40,961 nucleotides of DNA, taken from positions 1-40,961 of the forward strand of contig SUVT01000014.1 in assembly GCA_015061845.1 (NCBI GenBank), read 5' to 3'. Numbering within the stretch: the stretch's first letter is position 1; every line of letters starts with the position of its first letter. The notes beneath the pieces are model-generated. The model was not told where the DNA came from, searched no databases, and saw only the letters and a list, made by a program, of their open reading frames with translations. The translations under genes and the position numbers were made by a program. The stretch is from Lentisphaerota bacterium. Lineage in GTDB: Bacteria; Verrucomicrobiota; Lentisphaeria; Victivallales; UBA1829. Shown piece after piece: positions 1-6,766 of the stretch.

Positions 1-137
1 TTTCCCCTCCTCAAACTCCACCCCTTTTTTCCAAACCTTTTTGCGGCATTCCGATTTTTACGATGTAAAAATCGAAATGCCATCTTAAAGTTGAAATAGC
101 AGAAGGATTTACCAACCTGTATGGGGAACAGCGCTTT
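1..137 (+). repeat. Truncated copy of a TIR-bearing intergenic element (copy 1)
   Basis: These bases match 31961-32097 with a single mismatch (position 74). The second copy extends further left there and has terminal inverted repeats, so this copy is probably cut by the window start. Bases 45-61 and 65-81 form a 17-bp hairpin with one mismatch and a GAT loop. After 137 the two copies diverge and then share a short stretch again (attaatat-ccatcataa, near 177-195 here and 32110-32128 there). No gene is seen in 1-357. The copy lies just beyond the terminator of the minus-strand operon. Confidence 0.8.
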
Positions 138-149
138 TGAAATTACCTC
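134..149 (+). repeat. Isolated terminus of the MITE-like element
   Basis: CTTTTGAAATTACCTC equals 16 of the 18 bases of the terminal inverted repeat that ends the MITE copy at 18326-18508. No body or second terminus is visible here. Compared with the element copy at 31961-32130, about 27 bases containing this motif look inserted before the shared CTTTGC. It may be a deletion scar of a former MITE insertion. Confidence 0.5.
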
Positions 150-273
150 GCATATCAATTCTTTGCAACCCAAAAATTAATATACCATCATAAGAACTAT
201 CAACTTTTACGATAGCATTTATATTTTTGAGAACTTCAAAAATATGAATGCTGCAAAAAGGTTTGAAAAGAGA

Positions 274-343
274 AAAGAGGGGTTCGGGGAGAAAGGAGAA
301 AAACTTTCCTGAAAAGTTTTTCTTTTGTCTCCCCGTCCTCTTT
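274..343 (-). terminator. Intrinsic terminator of the KDG kinase operon
   Basis: Read on the minus strand, the sequence just past the kinase stop codon folds into a long interrupted stem. The blocks aaagagg, cggggaga and agaaaaacttt at 274-307 pair with 313-343 around a short loop, and a T-rich run follows. This fits an intrinsic terminator closing the aminotransferase-eda-kdgK operon. Confidence 0.65.
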
Positions 344-357
344 CTCTGATGAAAAAC

Positions 358-1455
358 TCAGCGATCTACACGTGCGCTGCCGCCGCCGACCAGTTTTTCA
401 ACTTCTTTCAGAGTTGCCATACTGGTATCGCCGGGGGTGGTCATAGCCAGTGCGCCGTGTGCAGCACCGAAGTTGACTGCGACTTCCGGATCATCTTTTT
501 CCATGAGGCCGTAGATCAGACCGGAAGCGAAGCTGTCGCCGCCGCCGACACGGTCATAGATTTCCAATCCGTCACGCTGTGCGGCTTTGTAGAATTCGCC
601 GTTTGTCCAGAGAATTGCGCTCCAATCGTTGACTGTTGCAGTCTTCACGGTTCTCAGAGTGGTTCCGACAGCCTTGAAGTTGGGGTATTTTGCAACAGCG
701 GTCTTGATCATGTTCTTGAAACCGTCGATAGGCAGAACGGTCAGGTTCTTGTCGGCACCGGCAACTTCCAGACCGAGACATGCTGTGAAGTCTTCTTCGT
801 TACCGATCATGACGTCGACATACTTTGCGATTTCGCAGTTGACTTCGCGGGCGCGTTCGATTCCGCCGATTCCCTTCCAGAGAGAAGCGCGGTAGTTCAG
901 GTCATAACTGGTGATGGTTCCGTACTTTTTAGCGGTCTTGAGAGCTTCGATGGCAACTTCCGGAGTGGTATCGGAGAGAGCAGCGAAGATTCCGCCTGTG
1001 TGGAACCAGCGGGAACCGAGAGTTCCGAAGATGTAATCCCAGTCAATATCGCCTTTTTTGAGCTGGGAAACAGCAGTATTTCCACGGTCTGCGCAGCTGA
1101 GCGCACCACGGACACCGAAGCCTTTTTCCACGAAGTTCAAACCGTTGCGGACACTTCTTCCGATCCCATCATAGGGGACCCAGCGGATGAGAGAAGTATC
1201 GACACCGCCCTGGAGGATGAAATCTTCCACGAGGCGTCCGACCGGGTTGTCAGCGAAAGCGGTGACAACACCGGCGCGTTTACCGAAGCAGCGGCGCATA
1301 CCGCGTGCCACATTGTATTCTCCGCCGCCTTCCCAGACACGGAATTCACGGGAGGTGTGGATTCTGGAATCACCGGGATCAAGACGGAGCATGATTTCGC
1401 CGAGAGAGAGAATATCGTACTTGCAATCTTCAGGTTTTCTTGTTTCGATGATCAT
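358..1455 (-). CDS. kdgK: PfkB-family sugar kinase, probable 2-keto-3-deoxygluconate kinase
   Basis: This 365-aa cytoplasmic protein belongs to the PfkB/ribokinase family. It shows the N-terminal glycine-rich segment EGGGEYNVARG (about 42-52) and the C-terminal signature DRVGGGDSFASGL (301-313), where D307 is the expected catalytic base and the glycines form the anion hole. PGD at 341-343 is also typical. The likely reaction is ATP-dependent phosphorylation of 2-keto-3-deoxygluconate to KDPG. The substrate is inferred mainly from the neighbour 12 bp upstream, a KDPG aldolase; another keto-sugar acid is possible. AAGGAG lies 8 bases before the ATG. It is the last gene of a three-gene minus-strand operon and is followed by a hairpin terminator. 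Confidence 0.85.
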   Translation of the reverse strand: MIIETRKPEDCKYDILSLGEIMLRLDPGDSRIHTSREFRVWEGGGEYNVARGMRRCFGKRAGVVTAFADNPVGRLVEDFILQGGVDTSLIRWVPYDGIGRSVRNGLNFVEKGFGVRGALSCADRGNTAVSQLKKGDIDWDYIFGTLGSRWFHTGGIFAALSDTTPEVAIEALKTAKKYGTITSYDLNYRASLWKGIGGIERAREVNCEIAKYVDVMIGNEEDFTACLGLEVAGADKNLTVLPIDGFKNMIKTAVAKYPNFKAVGTTLRTVKTATVNDWSAILWTNGEFYKAAQRDGLEIYDRVGGGDSFASGLIYGLMEKDDPEVAVNFGAAHGALAMTTPGDTSMATLKEVEKLVGGGSARVDR

Positions 1456-1467
1456 TTGAAGAACTCC

Positions 1468-2079
1468 TTATTTTTTGAACTGAGCTGCCAGTTCAACAGC
1501 TGCTTTCACGGTTTCGTCATCGGTCTTGTTCAGCCAGGTGCCGCCGACACATGCGATTTCAGGGATTGCCAGATAATCTGCTGCGTTGGAGGGTTTGACT
1601 CCGCCTGTGGGCATGAAACGGATTCCGAGATGCTTGTAGGGAGCAGCCAGAGATTTCAGGAACGGGATTCCGCCTGCAGCTTCTGCGGGGAAGAACTTCA
1701 GGAATTTGCATCCGAGTTCCATAGCCTGCTCACATTCGCTGGGGGTGCAAACGCCGGGAGCAAAGGTGAAATTGTTTGCCATAGCTTCTTTGACAACAGT
1801 GGGGTTGAATCCGGGAGCAACAGCAAATTTTGCACCTGCCTCAAAAGCTCTGTGAAGGTCCTTCACGTTCAGAACAGTTCCGGCACCGATAAACATTTCG
1901 GGGAACTGTTTGGAGGCTTCGCGGATCACTTCTTCCGCAGCGGCTGTACGGAATGTGATTTCAGCAGCAGGAAGTCCGCAGCGGCAAAGCTGTTCGCAAA
2001 CCTGCAGACCTTCTTTCAGGTCGTTGAGCACCAGAACCGGAACGATTCTGATCGATTCCATTTTTGCAATGATATCCAT
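1468..2079 (-). CDS. eda: KDPG/KHG aldolase (2-dehydro-3-deoxy-phosphogluconate aldolase)
   Basis: This is a 203-aa class I aldolase of the KDPG/KHG family, at the usual family length. Visible signatures are AAEITFRT (38-45, with catalytic E40 and phosphate-contacting R44), GAGTV (65-69), APGF (88-91), KFFPAE (128-133, with Schiff-base lysine K128) and PTGGV near 157. It splits KDPG into pyruvate and glyceraldehyde-3-phosphate, the last step of the Entner-Doudoroff and uronate routes. The gene sits between an aminotransferase (21 bp upstream) and the putative KDG kinase (12 bp downstream), with AAGGAG before its ATG. The pairing with the kinase makes uronate or KDG catabolism the natural reading. 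Confidence 0.93.
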   Translation of the reverse strand: MDIIAKMESIRIVPVLVLNDLKEGLQVCEQLCRCGLPAAEITFRTAAAEEVIREASKQFPEMFIGAGTVLNVKDLHRAFEAGAKFAVAPGFNPTVVKEAMANNFTFAPGVCTPSECEQAMELGCKFLKFFPAEAAGGIPFLKSLAAPYKHLGIRFMPTGGVKPSNAADYLAIPEIACVGGTWLNKTDDETVKAAVELAAQFKK

Positions 2080-2100
2080 AACTTTTTCTCCTTAAAAGGG

Positions 2101-3291
2101 TTATTTGTATTTCGCCATAACTTTCTTGAACGCATCCGCAGAGTTTGCGATCACTTTTTCGCTGACACAGAAGGTCAGGCGGATGTAGCCGGGACAGCCG
2201 AATCCACGTCCGGGAACTGCAAGAACACAGGATTCTGCCAGCTCTTTTACGAACTCGGTTTCATCAGCAATGGGGGACTTCACGAAGAAGTAGAATGCTC
2301 CGCGGGGAAGTGTGAACTCAAGTCCGGCTTCTTCCAGAACTTTTGCCATCACAGCGCGTCTCTGACGGTAGACTTCAAGATCCACTTGTGCGTTGATACA
2401 GGTGCGGAGAAGCTGCTGTCCGATACAGGGAGCGTTCACGGTTCCCAGAATACGGGTGGTCATGGTGATCGCCGCCATGAATTTTTCAAGGTCATACATC
2501 TTCGGATTGACTGCAATGTAGCCCATGCGTTCCCCGGCAAGAGAGAGGTTCTTGGAGTAGGAACCGATCACCACACTGTTGTCGTAATAGGAGAACACGG
2601 AGGGGATCTCCACATTATCGAAGTTCAGGAAACGGTAGGGTTCATCGGAGATCAGACAGATCTTTGTTCCGAACTTTTCTTCTGCCGCATGGAGCGCATC
2701 ACAGAGTTCTTTGATCTCTTTAGCGGAGTAAATCTGCCCCGTGGGGTTGTTGGGGGAGTTGATGATCACCGCTTTTGTCTTTTCGTTGACTGCGGCAGCG
2801 ATAGCAGGAATATCCAGTTCAAAAGTAAAGTCTTTTGATTTGACCGGGACAAGTTTTCCGCCGAAATTTCCGGTATAGAACCCATATTCCACAAAGTAGG
2901 GGGAAGGACAGATCACTTCTGCACCGGGAGTGAGGATCGCACGGAAGAGAGCATTCAAACCGCCTGCGGCACCGCAGGACATGATGAGTTCATTTGCGCT
3001 GATGGTCACGCCCTGTTCTTCGGAAACCTTTGCAGCAACGATGGCGCGGACATCAGGATATCCGGCGTTAGGCATATATCCGAGAGCAAAGGGCTGGTCT
3101 GCTTTATCTGCGATTTCATGAAGAGCTGCTTTCACTTGAGCGGGAGGAGGAAGGTCAGGATTTCCGAGACTGAAATCATAAACTTTATCGGCGCCGTATT
3201 TTTTCTTGAGTTCCACACCGGCTTCAAACATTTTCCGGATCATGGAAGAGTTTGCAAGGAATCCAGAAACTTCTGTACTTAACATTTCCAT
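2101..3291 (-). CDS. PLP-dependent class I/II aminotransferase (aspartate aminotransferase fold)
   Basis: This 396-aa protein has fold type I aminotransferase motifs: SLGNPD near 41-46, SPNNPTG (179-185), SDEPY (215-219) and SYSKNLSLAGERMGY, in which K247 should hold the PLP cofactor. The final R-T-F stretch near the C-terminus (GYIRLTFC) carries the expected carboxylate-binding arginine. The amino-acid substrate cannot be read from sequence. It leads the operon aminotransferase-eda-kdgK, so it could transfer amino groups to or from pyruvate made by the aldolase, but this is inference. GAGG lies just upstream of the ATG. No separate promoter is evident between it and the ferredoxin terminator. 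Confidence 0.85.
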   Translation of the reverse strand: MEMLSTEVSGFLANSSMIRKMFEAGVELKKKYGADKVYDFSLGNPDLPPPAQVKAALHEIADKADQPFALGYMPNAGYPDVRAIVAAKVSEEQGVTISANELIMSCGAAGGLNALFRAILTPGAEVICPSPYFVEYGFYTGNFGGKLVPVKSKDFTFELDIPAIAAAVNEKTKAVIINSPNNPTGQIYSAKEIKELCDALHAAEEKFGTKICLISDEPYRFLNFDNVEIPSVFSYYDNSVVIGSYSKNLSLAGERMGYIAVNPKMYDLEKFMAAITMTTRILGTVNAPCIGQQLLRTCINAQVDLEVYRQRRAVMAKVLEEAGLEFTLPRGAFYFFVKSPIADETEFVKELAESCVLAVPGRGFGCPGYIRLTFCVSEKVIANSADAFKKVMAKYK

Positions 3292-3334
3292 AAAAAACCT
3301 CTTTTTTTTTACAAAAGATATGGGGAAGAAAAAA

Positions 3335-3364
3335 GGAAAGCCGAGGCTGCCCCCGGCTTTTTCC
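3335..3364 (-). terminator. Intrinsic terminator downstream of the ferredoxin gene
   Basis: On the minus strand GGAAAAAGCCG pairs with CGGCTTTCC around a GC-rich loop and is followed by a run of six T. It lies 66 bases after the ferredoxin stop and about 45 bases before the aminotransferase start. Readthrough into the aminotransferase operon would be possible if termination is partial. Confidence 0.7.
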
Positions 3365-3429
3365 TACTGCGGCGACCCGTTTTTTCAAACGGAAATCGCC
3401 GTCAACATGGTGAAGTGATCTTACTCAAA

Positions 3430-3600
3430 TTACTGAGTAATAGCTTCGACGGGGCATGTACCAACGCATGCACCGCAATCAATGCAATCACTTTCGCTCA
3501 CCTTTGCAACGCCATCGACCATTGCGATAGCGGAAACGGGGCAAGCACCAACGCAGGATTCGCATCCAGCGCACTTTGCTTCGTCAACTTTAGCTGCCAT
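3430..3600 (-). CDS. Small 2[4Fe-4S] ferredoxin
   Basis: A 56-aa protein too short for usual ORF filters. It carries two classic clusters, CAGCESCVGACP (10-21) and CIDCGACVGTCP (39-50), each C-x2-C-x2-C-x3-C-P, as in clostridial-type ferredoxins. The middle segment AIAMVDG/VAKV is the normal linker. Its role is low-potential electron transfer in the cytoplasm, for example with hydrogenase or pyruvate:ferredoxin oxidoreductase of an anaerobe; no partner is encoded here. AAGGAGG stands 7 bases before the ATG. It has its own promoter (3651-3679) and terminator, so it is a monocistronic unit. Confidence 0.95.
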   Translation of the reverse strand: MAAKVDEAKCAGCESCVGACPVSAIAMVDGVAKVSESDCIDCGACVGTCPVEAITQ

Positions 3601-3625
3601 TTTTCTTTCCTCCTTAAAATTTCCA

Positions 3626-3640
3626 GACTCATAATGAGTC
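3626..3640. promoter_or_regulatory. Perfect 7-bp palindrome in the ferredoxin leader
   Basis: GACTCAT-A-ATGAGTC is a perfect inverted repeat placed just after the expected transcription start on the minus strand. It could be an operator for a dimeric regulator or a 5' hairpin that stabilises the mRNA. It has no T-tract, so it is unlikely to be a terminator. Confidence 0.45.
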
Positions 3641-3650
3641 CATATACGGT

Positions 3651-3679
3651 AAGATAACTCACATTCCGGTAAATTTCAA
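3651..3679 (-). promoter_or_regulatory. Sigma-70-type promoter of the ferredoxin gene
   Basis: On the minus strand TTGAAA (3674-3679) and TATCTT (3651-3656) are separated by 17 bases. The start site would fall near 3644, giving a leader of about 45 nt. From 3680 to 3853 no gene or clear signal is seen. Confidence 0.6.
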
Positions 3680-3853
3680 GTCTGTTCTCAAATATTTTCA
3701 GACAATTATCCCGAATTTCAGGCAGAAACCGGAGAGAAACAGATCAATCGGCAGAATTTGAAAGAAACAGGTGGACAAAAGATAAAAATGCCATAAATGT
3801 TTTTTAACGAAAAAAGCTATTTCAAAGCCGCAGCATTTTTTTTATTTTTCAGC

Positions 3854-3882
3854 TTGACAAACGTTTGGCAAGATGCTATATT
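3854..3882 (+). promoter_or_regulatory. Consensus-like promoter of the GH36 operon
   Basis: A perfect -35 box TTGACA (3854-3859), a 17-base spacer and TATATT (3877-3882) precede the GH36-like gene. The start site should be near 3889. A LacI-type palindrome overlaps the -35 box and the spacer, so a strong promoter under repressor control is likely. Confidence 0.8.
3855..3870. promoter_or_regulatory. LacI-family-type operator
   Basis: TGACAAACGTTTGGCA contains the perfect palindrome CAAACGTTTG centred on CG and matches 14 of 16 positions as an inverted repeat. Palindromes with a central CG and AAACGTTT core are typical LacI/GalR-family sites. Its position over the -35 region fits repression. 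The regulator could be the LacI protein encoded at 12079-13110; the pairing is not shown. Confidence 0.65.
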
Positions 3883-3896
3883 ATTTACAGATCAAG

Positions 3897-3916
3897 GACG
3901 CAGGATGCGTCTTTTT
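3897..3916 (+). promoter_or_regulatory. Short terminator-like hairpin in the 5' leader
   Basis: GACGCA-GGA-TGCGTC is a perfect 6-bp stem with a 3-base loop followed by TTTTT. It begins about 9 bases after the predicted transcription start and 29 bases before the GH36 start codon. It may be a stabilising 5' hairpin or an early attenuator. Confidence 0.4.
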
Positions 3917-3939
3917 ATAACCAACAACATATAAAAAAA

Positions 3940-5940
3940 ATGAAAACATTATTCCGTTATCAAGATATCAGGATATCATCAGATGACTCTCATCTTATCA
4001 TAAGCAACAGCAGAATCTCCCGCAAACTTGATCTTTCACTCGGGGCACCCAAAACGGTTTCTCTTTCGGATGATTCGGGAAGAGAATTTGCATCAGCTCA
4101 GAAGGAAACTGCCGACTTGGCATTTATCGGTATGCAAGCCGCACATTCCACAAAGAGAGTCCAGTGGCACATTACGGATATTTCTGCACAACTTGTTCCG
4201 CAAAGTTATAAAGATTCAGAACATGTCAAAGTCTCAATCTCTATGGAAGAAGCTTTTGCAGAAACAAAATATCTTCGCGAGTACCTGATCTATCCTGCCT
4301 TTCCCGGCATTTCTGTACAAAATACTGTTTCCCTGCAGGTTCAGCCGTTGGCTTTTTGGACAAATCGCGGCGGATTGAATAATAAACGTTACTTTACGAA
4401 CCAGCGTGAATCTGTTGCCGACAGCATTTGCTGTGCAGAGGATTATCGACCGGAACTCTCCGTTCTGTTTCGCGGGAGAACCGATGAAACCAACGAACTC
4501 GTCGTTGAAACACCTGTTTCAGATCAGGAATTCGTCTGCGGAAATCTTCTTTACTGCAATGGAAAAGACGGCTCCGGATTTTTGTTTTTGCAGGAAGCTC
4601 CCCCCAGCGAAGAACGCCGTGACCTTGAAAATTATGATTTCCGTATAACAGGAAAACAGATTGATTCCTGCTGCTGGGGGATCCATCCCTCAGAAACATA
4701 TCGCGGCTGTAAGTTCACAGGATACCGGCATGATTTAATTGTTTATTCATCATCCGAAGAACAAAAAAGCCTGTTGAAACAGTTTATCCGTTTGCGTTAT
4801 CCCTCAAAGTCCATGAATATTATGGTAAATCCATGGGGATGCGGAAAATTCAGGGAATATATCAGCGAAGAATTCCTGATCGAAGAGATGAAAGCCGCCG
4901 GGAAGATCCATGCAGATTTTTATCAAATTGATGACGAATGGCAAACCGGAAAGTCTCTTTCCAATCTTCAGAACTACAACAGACGTGTTCGCGAAGATTT
5001 CTGGACAATCTCCAGAGAACGGCTCAACGGTTCTTTTGACAAGATCATTGCCGCAGCAGAACACGCAGGCGTCAAACCGGCTTTATGGTTTGCCCCATCA
5101 ATGAATTGCGAATACGAAGACTGGAAAGCCCAAGCGGAAACTCTGCTTGCTTTTTATCGTGAATACGGGTTCACCAACTTCAAGATTGATGGCGTGCTGA
5201 TACGAACCAAGAAGGCTGAAGATAATCTTCGTTTACTCCTTGAATATGTTCACGAAAAGAGTAACGGTAAAGTATATTTCAATCTGGACACCACCAATGG
5301 ACAGCGTCCGGGATACTGGTTCTTTCTGGAATATGGAAATATCTTTCTGGAAAACCGTTATTGCCATATCTATTATAATGCGGAATACAACTATCATCCT
5401 GAAAAAACGCTGCGGAACCTGTGGGATCTTTCCAAATATCTTGATCCTGCGGATTTGCAGATAGAAATACCTTGTACAGATGATATTCAACACGAAACCT
5501 ACAAGGATTTCCCGGATAAGTGTCCTGACAGCTATTCTCAGGAATACTGGGCTGCGATTGCACTGTTTTCCAATCCGCTGATCTGGACAGCACCGTCAAA
5601 GATTGGAGAGTCGTCAAAGAAAATCTTGCGTAAAATCGCTGATCTGCACCATAAATACCGGGATCAACTGATTCAGTGTGAGATTTATCCTATCGGTTCC
5701 CGTCCGGATGGAGCTTCTGTCACAGGCTTTCTTGCGGTGGATAAAAAGCTGAAAAAATCATTTCTGCTGCTCTTTCGTGAACGCCTGTCACAAGAAGAAA
5801 ACGTTGCCATTTCATTACCTTTCTGTTCTGCCGCGAAGTGGAGGAGGATTTCGGGAGAGGGCAAGATACGCGTGATAGAGAACGGAGTTATTTCCGTTGA
5901 AATGCCGCAAAAACAATATCTTTTTGCGGAATCATTATAA
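3940..5940 (+). CDS. GH36-like (clan GH-D) alpha-galactosidase-type glycosidase
   Basis: From ATG 3940 this encodes 666 aa without a signal peptide. A longer frame starting with TTG at 3865 would begin inside the promoter and is rejected. The N-terminal half (about 1-270) looks like the beta-sandwich domain of GH36. The barrel half has PWGCGKF (298-304), FYQIDDEW (327-334), FKIDG (414-418), where D417 lies in the usual K-x-D nucleophile motif, and NLD (448-450). It should hydrolyse alpha-galactosides or related alpha-glycosides in the cytoplasm; substrate and acid/base residue are not certain. No good Shine-Dalgarno is visible. It heads an operon with pseudopilin 1 (56 bp downstream). Confidence 0.75.
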   Translation: MKTLFRYQDIRISSDDSHLIISNSRISRKLDLSLGAPKTVSLSDDSGREFASAQKETADLAFIGMQAAHSTKRVQWHITDISAQLVPQSYKDSEHVKVSISMEEAFAETKYLREYLIYPAFPGISVQNTVSLQVQPLAFWTNRGGLNNKRYFTNQRESVADSICCAEDYRPELSVLFRGRTDETNELVVETPVSDQEFVCGNLLYCNGKDGSGFLFLQEAPPSEERRDLENYDFRITGKQIDSCCWGIHPSETYRGCKFTGYRHDLIVYSSSEEQKSLLKQFIRLRYPSKSMNIMVNPWGCGKFREYISEEFLIEEMKAAGKIHADFYQIDDEWQTGKSLSNLQNYNRRVREDFWTISRERLNGSFDKIIAAAEHAGVKPALWFAPSMNCEYEDWKAQAETLLAFYREYGFTNFKIDGVLIRTKKAEDNLRLLLEYVHEKSNGKVYFNLDTTNGQRPGYWFFLEYGNIFLENRYCHIYYNAEYNYHPEKTLRNLWDLSKYLDPADLQIEIPCTDDIQHETYKDFPDKCPDSYSQEYWAAIALFSNPLIWTAPSKIGESSKKILRKIADLHHKYRDQLIQCEIYPIGSRPDGASVTGFLAVDKKLKKSFLLLFRERLSQEENVAISLPFCSAAKWRRISGEGKIRVIENGVISVEMPQKQYLFAESL

Positions 5941-5996
5941 ACAGCAGGGTCAGTTTGTAAAAAATATCAAAAAACAGATAGAAAGGATCAGTCCAA

Positions 5997-6752
5997 ATGA
6001 AAATGTCTGCGTTCTTCAAAAAAAACACATCCTCACGCCCGCGAGGGCGCACTTCACGCTTTCACATCTTTATTCAATCATCATTCACGCTGATTGAACT
6101 GTTGGTTGTGATTGCCATCATTGCAATTTTAGCCGGTATGCTGCTTCCTGCTTTGAATAAAGCCCGCGAAAAAGGACGCCAGGCAGATTGTCAGGCAGAT
6201 CTGAAGCAGATCATGTCAACAAGTCTCATGTACACACAGGATAATAACGAGTGGGTGATGCCTACAGGAATGGGACCGCGGTATTGGTATGTCATGATGC
6301 TGGAAGACTATGGCGTTTCCGGAAATGCATTCGGTTGTCCGAGTAATAAACTTAATGTCACAAGAATTACATCTGAAACATCAGGACCCGGTTTTTATAT
6401 TGAAGATTATGTGTACAAACAAGGTCTTACCCGCCGTACCTATCTTGCAAATCTCAGGGCTGGTATGCAGATGTTTGGAACCACACAGGCAAAATTGATG
6501 AAAAGTTCAGCTATCAGCAGCGCATCTACCGCATTTCTTTATTGGTGCAGTCAATGGAACAAGGGATCCAACAATGTGATGGGCCGTTGTTATGCTTACG
6601 AAATTTATAAAGACGAACTCGTTCAGCAGCCGAAGCCCGTACATGAAGATAAATATGTTGCCTCTTTCTTTGACGGCCATGTTTCAAACCACACTCTTTT
6701 TCAGATGAAACAGTTCGGTAATTCCAAAGATTATATTGTAAGAAGCTGGTAA
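5997..6752 (+). CDS. Pseudopilin 1: prepilin-type N-terminus with H-X9-DG C-terminus
   Basis: A 251-aa protein with a long basic leader (1-29) followed by [20 protein letters not shown] (30-49), the type IV prepilin/type II pseudopilin class III signal with E at +5. The residue before the cleavage point is serine rather than the usual glycine. The soluble part has the conserved C and LKQ after the helix and ends with [12 protein letters not shown], the H-X9-DG signature common in Planctomycetes and Lentisphaerae. It should be an inner-membrane-anchored, prepilin-peptidase-processed subunit. GAAAGGA precedes the ATG. The large exported hydrolase starts 14 bp downstream, so the two are almost surely co-translated. 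Confidence 0.88.
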   Translation: MKMSAFFKKNTSSRPRGRTSRFHIFIQSSFTLIELLVVIAIIAILAGMLLPALNKAREKGRQADCQADLKQIMSTSLMYTQDNNEWVMPTGMGPRYWYVMMLEDYGVSGNAFGCPSNKLNVTRITSETSGPGFYIEDYVYKQGLTRRTYLANLRAGMQMFGTTQAKLMKSSAISSASTAFLYWCSQWNKGSNNVMGRCYAYEIYKDELVQQPKPVHEDKYVASFFDGHVSNHTLFQMKQFGNSKDYIVRSW

Positions 6753-6766
6753 AAGGAGTATTTCTC

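Noticed and set aside
325-2838. An 837-codon open frame on the plus strand
   Set aside because: It lies antisense to KDG kinase, KDPG aldolase and the aminotransferase, all with clear catalytic motifs. The protein has no motif, and its existence follows from the codon use of the minus-strand genes.
3865-3939. N-terminal extension of the GH36-like protein from TTG 3865
   Set aside because: The start would lie between the -35 and -10 boxes of a near-consensus promoter, and the added residues do not resemble a signal peptide or domain.
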